From positions 1-11,649 of the forward strand of contig DATNLZ010000123.1 of NCBI GenBank assembly GCA_035602605.1: 11,649 bases of DNA. Reading direction: 5' to 3'. Shown here piece by piece: positions 7,144 through 11,649 of this stretch. Every line of letters begins with the position of its first letter. The stretch's first letter is position 1. A model generated the notes under the pieces. The model saw only the letters and a list, made by a program, of their open reading frames with translations. It did no database searches and was not told the origin of the DNA. A program made the position numbers and the translations under genes. Origin of the DNA: DASQHY01 sp035602605 (lineage in GTDB: Bacteria; Acidobacteriota; Terriglobia; Acidiferrales; UBA7541).

Positions 7144-7722
7144 GTGCCACCCATCGAAGACTGCCGCCTTCCGCCGAGACCAGCGAGTTCTTCCGGTTAC
7201 CCGTTGACTCTGTTCGATCACGGCGCGGGTGACCTGCTCCCTTCGCTCCACGGCCGTTAACCCGTTTCACCGCTACTACGGAGCAGTCCGCCCCTGGCCG
7301 GCACATCGGTACTTTCGGCCTCGCGGGGCTTCCGCTTGTGCCTTTTCCCTTAGCAGCACCGACCAGGTTCTCAAGTTCCGTACGAAAGCCCGAATTAGAG
7401 TCACGGCTCCTGTACACCGGACATCGCACAGCCAGTAAGCAGGTGACCGCCGTGCTTTTCCCGGAGGTGGCAGGCATCTCCGGTTTTGATGTCGTCGAAG
7501 TGGTGTTTCGATGCGTCATCGGAGCTTCATTTGCATTCGTCTCTCTAATTCTCACATGACGTGTTTGTTCACGCCTTTTAACCGTGATGTTCACCACCGC
7601 AGCATTTGACCGAAGCAGCTCACGGCTGTTTGAAGCCCTCTCCTACAAGACGGCTCCGAGGGGCCCTCCCTCATCTCTCGTACAGCATGACGCTTTCGCG
7701 TCTTCTTGACACAACCTGCCAC

Positions 7723-7754
7723 ACCACCGTGCGTACGGGTCCGTACACGGCGGT
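7723..7754 (-). ncRNA. Second domain V-like hairpin
   Basis: On the minus strand ACCGCCGTG pairs with CACGGTGGT (9 bp, one G-U). Then comes a 2-nt CG bulge on the 3' side and a TACG/CGTA upper stem with a GACC loop. Lower helix, 3' bulge and upper helix are in the domain V layout, and the wording resembles another bacterial intron class. No matching domain VI follows. It may be the scar of a second intron upstream of the first. Confidence 0.4.
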
Positions 7755-7821
7755 TCGAGATGGTTACGCTAGCTTGCATCCTCCAAATTCGGGAGCCCGA
7801 GCGATTGGAAATAGGCATTGG

Positions 7822-7995
7822 GAAAACACGAACCGGCTCTTACGACAATACCTCCCTAAGAGAACCGACCTGTCCGGCTATGCTCAGTCGGACCTGGACA
7901 AAGTAGCCCTGCGCTTAAATCAACGCCCGCGAAAGACTTTAGGTTTTCAGACTCCTGCGAGTAAACTCCGAGCTAGTGTTGCGCTGACCCATTGA
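7822..7995 (+). pseudogene. IS30-family transposase, C-terminal fragment
   Basis: From residue ENTN onward the frame reads ENTNRLLRQYLPKRTDLS, then LDKVALRLNQRPRKTLGF and TPASKL. This is the characteristic end of the IS30 integrase-like catalytic domain: the E of the DDE triad lies in ENTN, and the RPRKTLG motif follows. About 57 residues remain of a protein of roughly 320-380. The upstream part of the open frame (7606-7821) shows no similarity and belongs to intron-like DNA, so the break is near 7819. The stop at 7993 lies 8 nt before the right inverted repeat, as in a normal element. It is not functional. Confidence 0.8.
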
Positions 7996-8003
7996 GCCCG
8001 CCG

Positions 8004-8018
8004 CGCTTATCGGACATC
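8004..8018 (-). repeat. Right terminal inverted repeat of the IS30-type remnant
   Basis: CGCTTATCGGACATC pairs with 7015-7029 with one mismatch. The element ends about 65 bp beyond the final stop of the DsrE-like gene, which therefore appears undisturbed. Confidence 0.6.
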
Positions 8019-8082
8019 GCCCCGAGAAATCAGCCTGGGCACATATCCGACAACGCCACGCCCGGGGTGCCTCGGCCTATTT

Positions 8083-8526
8083 TCATTCCACAATAATCCG
8101 GTCTGCCCACTCCACGAGCGAGACAAAGATCGCCGGATTACCGAATTTTGCTCCCCATTGATTCAAGTCTGTTTCCGTGACCCCACGGGCCCGGGAGCAG
8201 GATACTCAAGAAAAGATAGGAATATGTTTTGCCACAACCTTTTCAAGTGTGTCGCTCAAAGGCGGCCAGCCAACTGGCAGGATCGCGTTCACCATGGACT
8301 TCCGCATCAGAGAGGTGGCTTCCGCGAGAAGGAAGATTTGTACATCGTGACCGGCTTCTGCGAGCGCGAGTCCGTGCGCGAAAGGAAATGCCGCCCTTGT
8401 TGGGTCATCGGGCCCCCACGCGCTCTTCATCATTATCTTCAGAGGTTTTTTTGAGCCCGGTGCATTCGTTCCCAGTGCCAGAAACGGTAAGCTCGCCAGC
8501 TGGGCCAAGAACGTGCGTCGCGCCAT
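8083..8526 (-). CDS. DsrE-like exported protein, candidate selenoprotein (in-frame TGA at codon 107)
   Basis: The ATG at 8526 follows AGGAGA (8532-8537) by 5 nt, fixing the start. Residues 1-24 look like a Tat-type signal (RRTFL, then ASLPFLALG). Residues 30-106 are a DsrE/DsrF-like domain: LKIMMKSAWGPDDPTRAAFP, HGLALAEAGHDVQIFLL, PVGWPPL, HIPIFS. Codon 107 is TGA (8208-8206). The same frame continues VSCSRARGVTETDL, GAKFGNP, FVSLVEWADRIIVE to a TGA at 8085-8083, giving 147 residues. Relatives read VPVYVC-x-x-C-x-RARG, so the TGA replaces the first Cys of CxxC and gives U107xxC110. DsrE-like proteins handle sulfur or act in thiol redox. With the signal peptide this one would act outside the cytoplasm. 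The alternative is a Cys-to-stop mutation giving a 106-residue product. No selenium gene is in the window. Confidence 0.75.
8175..8188 (-). promoter_or_regulatory. Candidate bacterial SECIS hairpin
   Basis: On the minus strand CCGTG-GGGT-CACGG is a perfect 5-bp stem with a loop starting GG. The loop begins 23 nt after the TGA of codon 107, within the roughly 16-37 nt window known for bacterial SECIS elements, and a G in the first loop positions is the expected SelB contact. A further CTG/CAG pairing is possible below it after an internal loop. It lies inside the coding frame, as bacterial SECIS elements do. Short GC stems can also arise by chance. Confidence 0.55.
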
Positions 8527-8537
8527 TTTCGTCTCCT

Positions 8538-8820
8538 GAGTTGGGATTCCTCCCCGAGCAAATGTCACAAGTCTACACCTCTTTCTCTTCCCTGGATCAG
8601 ATGGCACCCAATCCGGAATAAATAAGCGTTTGTGTGCGTATTGGTACAGACAACGCAGAACCAACGCTGTTTCAATAAGACGGTACGGCAAGCCGCAATG
8701 TACGGCGAACCGTGGCGCATCGAAACGGCTGAATACCTTTCCTTGCTTGCTCGCAGAAGAAAAAGTGCCCGAAGATGCGGACGAATTGTAGCGACTCTCC
8801 CAGCCCAGTGAGGAGCACCG
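8538..8820. promoter_or_regulatory. Divergent intergenic region
   Basis: About 280 bp separate the DsrE-like gene (minus) from the 8821 gene (plus), so both promoters must lie here. The DsrE frame is open upstream to 8691, but those 55 codons precede a good ribosome binding site and signal peptide and read as non-coding. I cannot assign -35 and -10 boxes with confidence. Confidence 0.4.
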
Positions 8821-9075
8821 ATGAGCGAACTAAGATTTCCGACATGGCAGAAACCCTACCTTGAAGCGCTGGTTGAACTCGACCTGAAAACCCTTTCGCA
8901 GCGAATCGCTGCTGCAGAATCTGCAATTTTTCTGCGTTGCCGAGCACTGGCAGTCAATCCAGATGGACAACAGGAACGGCAGGCGCTCGATGATGCTTTG
9001 TTCAGTTTGCGCTGCCTCAAGAGGCAAAAACTCAAGTTTCCTGACTGGGAGTCCGGACACGTCCGCATGGATTGA
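8821..9075 (+). CDS. Small conserved-looking hypothetical protein
   Basis: This is an 84-residue protein from the ATG at 8821, with GAGGAG ending 7 nt upstream. It begins MSELRFPTWQKPYLEALVELD and continues as probable helices: LKTLSQRIAAAESAIFLRCRAL, then QQERQALDDALFSLRCLKRQKL, ending WESGHVRMD. Small proteins with this P-WQ-PYL-A--ELD start and an ERQALDDAL helix seem familiar from acidobacterial genomes, where no function is assigned. It has no signal peptide or membrane segment, so it is likely a cytoplasmic all-helical protein. The two cysteines (39 and 64) do not form a metal-binding pair. Confidence 0.8.
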   Translation: MSELRFPTWQKPYLEALVELDLKTLSQRIAAAESAIFLRCRALAVNPDGQQERQALDDALFSLRCLKRQKLKFPDWESGHVRMD

Positions 9076-9249
9076 TTCGAATTGGAGTCCGACTGCTGCG
9101 AAACAGTCCTCCACAATAATTCAGGGCATCCGTTAGCACCTCTTGTCGAAACGCGTTGGCGCGAGAATGGCATACGACACAAGGTCAACTACTGTGGGCA
9201 ATCTCGTCAAACAGTCCTATGTCCGGCAGAGTTGCGAGGGAATTGAACC

Positions 9250-9417
9250 GTGAGCACCGTAGCCAGGCACGGCCCTGCTCCAAGTCTGCCCGCCCCTGCT
9301 CCAAGCCTGAAGGTATGGCGCTGCCAAGTCTGCGGGGAGGTGAACCTGATTGCTTTTCCGGATTGCCGCCACTGCTACATTCCACGGACTGGGCGAGAAG
9401 CCCAGGAGGGGAAATGA
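9250..9417 (+). CDS. Short zinc-ribbon protein
   Basis: This is a 55-residue frame starting at a GTG (9250), the only start possible because a stop lies at 9244. GAGGG is 9 nt upstream. Residues 9-20 are a Pro/Ala/Ser linker with a near-duplicate PAPSL unit. Residues 25-42 hold C-Q-V-C, ten residues, then C-R-H-C, a compact treble-cysteine-pair zinc-ribbon pattern preceded by KVWR. A basic and polar tail (IPRTGREAQEGK) follows. The four cysteines with regular CxxC spacing make chance unlikely. The partner is unknown, and nucleic acid or protein binding would be a guess. The gene lies downstream of 8821-9075 in the same direction, but 174 nt away. Confidence 0.6.
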   Translation: MSTVARHGPAPSLPAPAPSLKVWRCQVCGEVNLIAFPDCRHCYIPRTGREAQEGK

Positions 9418-9763
9418 AGGGTCGATGGTTTGTATCCATGCTTCCAATAGGCTTGCGTGGATTTGTAAACACATGCTTTGTTTGGATGAGGGCCCCTGTA
9501 ACTTCCTCGCGCTTGAACTTCTTGTGCCAGAATCTTTTGTCGCCGTGTCGACGTTCCTCCGCCGTTCACTTTTTGGTATGCATGGGGGTACTCTCACAGT
9601 TCCTTCTCTGGCTCAAGATCATTACGTTCGGTGTGAGCTGGATTGGCAGCACGTTATTTAGAGTTTGTTTACACCTCTTCCCAGCCTCGTTCTAACTCCC
9701 ACGCGGTTTCTACGGATTAGCTTACTCCTGTTAGGGTGATAGCAATCTTTTGCGGTGGAAAGG
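9418..9763. other. Intergenic, no gene supported
   Basis: Reading frames cross this region in all directions, but none has a ribosome binding site or recognisable protein features. The longest plus frame (9156-9695) overlaps the zinc-ribbon gene in another frame. Confidence 0.4.
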
Positions 9764-10010
9764 TTAGTCGTGCAGGGCGACGCTCGGAAGTGAAGTATTG
9801 ATATGTAGACCGCCGTTGTATTCGATGAAGCCCATCTTGCGGAATTTATTCATGATAAAAGTAACGCGCGACATCGTTGCTCCGTCATTTCCCCAAGCAT
9901 GTTTGCGAGATTTGGGGAAACATATTCTCCGGTTTATCTTGTCTGCCATGGTTGTGAAACGAAGAGCTGCCTTCGTTTCGCAGCAATCAACTCTGGCCAG
10001 TCGAGAGGAG
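9764..10010 (-). pseudogene. Decayed Crp/Fnr-family regulator, C-terminal DNA-binding end
   Basis: The last 40 codons (about 9883-9764) read GATMSRVTFIMNKFRKMGFI, then EYNGGLHI and SLPSVALHD and a stop. This is the helix-turn-helix and C-terminus of the Crp/Fnr type common in this phylum (usual form G-TR-RVSFFMNKFRKLGFI-YNG). Upstream, pieces of the same protein appear in other frames: LGEM just before, then DKPENMFPQISQ, then SSRLARV near 9990. At least two frameshifts thus break the winged-helix region, and the cyclic nucleotide-binding domain is missing. An open frame from 9949 gives a 61-residue product that is not a functional regulator. It abuts the end of the next gene. Confidence 0.6.
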
Positions 10011-10016
10011 CCACCG

Positions 10017-10871
10017 TTATCTACTCACAGAGTATGGGCCTTCCCGGGCCGGGCGATACTCCGAGTACGTGAGGATCCTCTCAATATCGAGACTCTTCAG
10101 GAAAAGGATTCTGGCGCTCGCTCGCACTTCCAGGCGTTTCGGCACCCACACTGCGTCACCCACGGAAATCTGCTGCAGGATGATGTGCGCGCCGCGCTGC
10201 ACGCGGGCCACGAATAATCCCATCGAGAACGACTGCGTTACCTGGCCGTCCACCTTGACCCAGCCGAAGTCCTGCTTGTCGACCCAAAGTTTTCCTTCCA
10301 CCTTGGAGAACATCTTGCCGTACTTGCCCCGCGGATGATAGCCCGGGTGTGGCGTGGCCTGAAGCACGTAAGCCGACCTACCGTCGGCTATCTCTTCGCC
10401 GACGAGCTGGAAGTCGAAGGCCAGGAGCACTTCCTCAAGGAAAGATCTGTTTTCCTGATCCTTGTGCAGCCGCACAGCCCGCTCCTCGGATGTTTCATGC
10501 TTCAGTTTTTCCAGACCCTCATCTCGTTTCTTCCGCTCCTCAGCCGATGGAGGCTGCCCATTGCGTTCCACCAGCTGCTCGAATCGCTCACCGTTGACAA
10601 GAATCATTCTAAAGACGTCCACATTATTCGATTTTACCTGGCCGCGGCCATCCAGGCGCCGATCCTCATCACGCTCGGTGTACGTGTAGTGACCACGCGC
10701 TTGCCAGCTGCGCTCGGTGGCCGCGATCGACAGGCTCACGATCTGACGCGCGTCCAGGACGCTTGCATGATACTGAGGTTTGTCCGCCACGCCACTTTGA
10801 GCGAAGAGCGCGGTTGAAGCCGCGACCATGACCAAGAGCATTTCCATACGGGATTTAGCCAGGATTTCCAT
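10017..10871 (-). CDS. Exported protein of unknown function, possible LolA-like fold
   Basis: This is a 284-residue product. Residues 1-25 form a signal peptide (hydrophobic MLLVMVAASTALFAQ) whether translation starts at 10871 or at the ATG codons at 10847 or 10841. None has a clear ribosome binding site. The mature part has a charged region around 105-145 (EERKKRDEGLEKLKHETSEER) that is probably helical. Then come beta-rich stretches: KMFSKVEGKLWVDKQDFGW, VKVDGQVTQSFSMGLFVARV, QRGAHIILQQISVGDAVWVP, KRLEVRASARILFLKSLDIE. The W-D-x-x-x-x pattern with repeated amphipathic strands resembles LolA/LolB-like outer-membrane lipoprotein carriers and related acidobacterial proteins, but this is by feel. 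Likely periplasmic. Confidence 0.7.
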   Translation of the reverse strand: MEILAKSRMEMLLVMVAASTALFAQSGVADKPQYHASVLDARQIVSLSIAATERSWQARGHYTYTERDEDRRLDGRGQVKSNNVDVFRMILVNGERFEQLVERNGQPPSAEERKKRDEGLEKLKHETSEERAVRLHKDQENRSFLEEVLLAFDFQLVGEEIADGRSAYVLQATPHPGYHPRGKYGKMFSKVEGKLWVDKQDFGWVKVDGQVTQSFSMGLFVARVQRGAHIILQQISVGDAVWVPKRLEVRASARILFLKSLDIERILTYSEYRPAREGPYSVSR

Positions 10872-11482
10872 TTTTGATTCGAGGGTAGCAAGCTGAAGGC
10901 CCCAAACAATCAGAATCCTTGAATAGACTAACGCGTCGAGAGTTGAGCGTCTATGCCAAAAGGAACATGTCCGCTTGTGTGCGCATTAGAACAGCACCGC
11001 GAGCCCCGATCATAACGATGCTCCGAACGGTATCGACCCCTTTGCTGCCGCTTCGTTCCTGCCGTACCAGGATCCCGGAAAATTCCCTGCCCATGTTCAG
11101 CCAACTGTTCGCGGGAGCTAACGAAGGTGACCACAGCATGGAGAGCCTTCCCTCCATGGAACAGGTTAAGATTTGTTTTGACGTAACCGAGCCTGCCGCT
11201 CGCCCAACTCTGGAGCGAACGGCAGCAACTAGACGCCTCTTAGAACACCCTTCACATTCAGAACGTGCAGCTTGGTCCTTTAGGCTATGGGGATATGCTG
11301 CACGTTCGTCGCTCGCGACAAAGTTATCCGGTCGGGGCAGGTTCGGTCCATTTCTTCGGTCTCAGCCTGAGCTTTCCCGTTGGCCGAGATGCCCGACCGA
11401 GGCATGCCAGTATCTGTCGCGGATGGCTGGCACCGTTCCAAATTGAACTGACTGACCCCGGGTCCCATGTCATCATTGGTGC
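10872..11482. other. Long intergenic region with one inverted repeat
   Basis: Several frames of 60-175 codons cross this 600-bp stretch on both strands, but none has a ribosome binding site or recognisable motifs. The region may be decayed genes. The one clear structure is the inverted repeat at 11261-11307. Confidence 0.4.
11261..11307. repeat. Perfect 11-bp inverted repeat, 25-nt spacer
   Basis: GAACGTGCAGC (11261-11271) and GCTGCACGTTC (11297-11307) are exact reverse complements. The stem is long enough to be stable in RNA, or it could be an operator-like site in DNA. It lies about 175 bp before the lysine-rich frame at 11483. Confidence 0.55.
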
Positions 11483-11644
11483 GTGCCCAAGAAGAAAGGC
11501 AAAACAGATGGCGGCCAAGCAACGCTTGTGGCTGTAAAAAAGGAAATGGCGAAGCCGCGTATGGCGAAATCTGCACGCACCAACGAAGTGAATCCTATTG
11601 CCGCGCGAACGGTGGCGCGCAAACCAGGGAAGACCAAACCGTAG
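11483..11644 (+). CDS. Short lysine-rich basic reading frame
   Basis: From a GTG at 11483 the frame encodes 53 residues with the regular composition of a real protein: PKKKGKTDGG, TLVAVKKEMAKPRM, AKSARTNEVNPIA, then VARKPGKTKP and a TAG at 11642. It is rich in Lys, Arg and Ala, with little hydrophobic content, like small nucleic acid-binding or disordered basic proteins. No Shine-Dalgarno site precedes the GTG, and the frame is open only to 11453, so it may be the tail of a decayed gene. Codon composition is the only evidence. Confidence 0.35.
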   Translation: MPKKKGKTDGGQATLVAVKKEMAKPRMAKSARTNEVNPIAARTVARKPGKTKP

Positions 11645-11649
11645 CCGCA

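Larger units (their letters stand above)
7070..7572 (-). mobile_element. ORF-less group II intron (domains I-III remnant, V and VI)
   Basis: Read on the minus strand, the segment has the order of a bacterial group II intron. GTGAACAAAC near 7572 is a possible 5' start. After it come GCAAATGAAGC, AGATGCCTGCC, GCGGTCACCTG, GGGCTTTCGTACGGAACTT and GGGGCGGACTGCTCCGTAGT, phrases I associate with domains I-III ahead of the intron-encoded protein. Then, after only about 80 nt, come domain V (7143-7109) and domain VI (7106-7074). A maturase/reverse transcriptase of about 400 residues would normally sit in domain IV, but here there is no room for one. Splicing or movement would therefore need a protein from elsewhere. 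The 5' end is uncertain. A 195-codon reading frame over this stretch is a by-product of the structured RNA. Confidence 0.65.
7015..8018 (+). mobile_element. IS30-type insertion sequence remnant, interior replaced by intron sequence
   Basis: The ends are inverted repeats: GATGTCCGGTAAGCG at 7015-7029 and CGCTTATCGGACATC at 8004-8018, matching at 14 of 15 positions. The span of 1004 bp fits an IS30-family element. Inside, only the last 58 codons of the transposase survive, next to the right end. Most of the rest is group II intron sequence on the opposite strand, so the transposase N-terminus has been lost and the element cannot move by itself. Confidence 0.6.

Noticed and set aside
7010..7597. 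Minus-strand reading frame of 195 codons
   Set aside because: It runs through the intron domains, including V and VI. Structured GC-rich RNA gives open frames by chance, and there is no protein-like motif.
7606..7821. Upstream part of the frame that ends in the IS30 fragment
   Set aside because: Similarity to IS30 begins only at ENTN (7822). The codons before it are intron-like DNA, including the second hairpin.
8083..8205. Treating the region after the TGA as a separate gene or plain intergenic DNA
   Set aside because: The frame, family sequence and length all continue from the upstream part, and no start codon or ribosome binding site lies after the TGA.
8527..8691. N-terminal extension of the DsrE-like protein
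   Set aside because: A good AGGAGA site and a signal peptide support the start at 8526. The extension reads as intergenic DNA.
9156..9695. Plus-strand frame of 179 codons
   Set aside because: It overlaps the zinc-ribbon gene in another frame, has no ribosome binding site, and its composition (many Ser, Arg, Cys and Trp) is not convincing.
10919..11446. Plus-strand frame of 175 codons
   Set aside because: It is Arg/Ser/Pro-rich with no motif and no ribosome binding site. Competing frames of similar quality lie on the other strand.

Overview
The window looks like an accessory stretch of an Acidobacteriota genome, probably a soil Terriglobia or Koribacter-like lineage. This is an inference from style, not from a marker gene. 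The signs are exported beta-propeller proteins, a small protein of a type I associate with this phylum, a Crp/Fnr relic with the tail wording common there, and GC-rich intergenic palindromes. No rRNA, tRNA or housekeeping gene is visible.

Left part (1-3540): the end of an IS21-type insertion sequence runs off the left edge. Then come a small three-helix membrane protein (416-793), a five-helix membrane protein on the minus strand (1018-2007) lying between 14-bp inverted repeats, and the C-terminal part of a family B DNA polymerase-like protein (minus, 2209-3432). The polymerase fragment keeps the DTDS motif but has lost everything upstream, and its 5' edge is occupied by a nested inverted-repeat element (3325-3536).

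Middle (3541-6900): two exported beta-propeller proteins lie in tandem on the plus strand. One is WD40-like (3955-5217). The other is built from six 48-residue YVTN-type repeats (5498-6505). A small unknown gene with a very good ribosome binding site faces them (minus, 6637-6873).

Mobile scar (7015-8018): IS30-type inverted ends enclose only the last 58 codons of an IS30 transposase. Most of the interior is the RNA part of a group II intron on the minus strand, with a recognisable domain V and VI but no reverse transcriptase. A second domain V-like hairpin lies upstream of it.

Right part (8083-11649): the most interesting gene is a DsrE-like protein with an export signal (minus, 8083-8526). 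Its frame is interrupted by one TGA exactly where the family has the first cysteine of a CxxC motif. The frame then continues with normal family sequence to a second stop, and a hairpin with a G-rich loop begins 17 nt after the TGA. This fits a selenoprotein with a UxxC centre and a bacterial SECIS element. Next come a small conserved-looking protein (8821-9075), a 55-residue zinc-ribbon protein (9250-9417), a decayed Crp/Fnr regulator (about 9764-10010), an exported protein of possible LolA-like type (10017-10871), and a mostly empty region ending in a short lysine-rich reading frame. The genes do not form one obvious pathway. Most stand alone with their own signals, separated by mobile-element debris.
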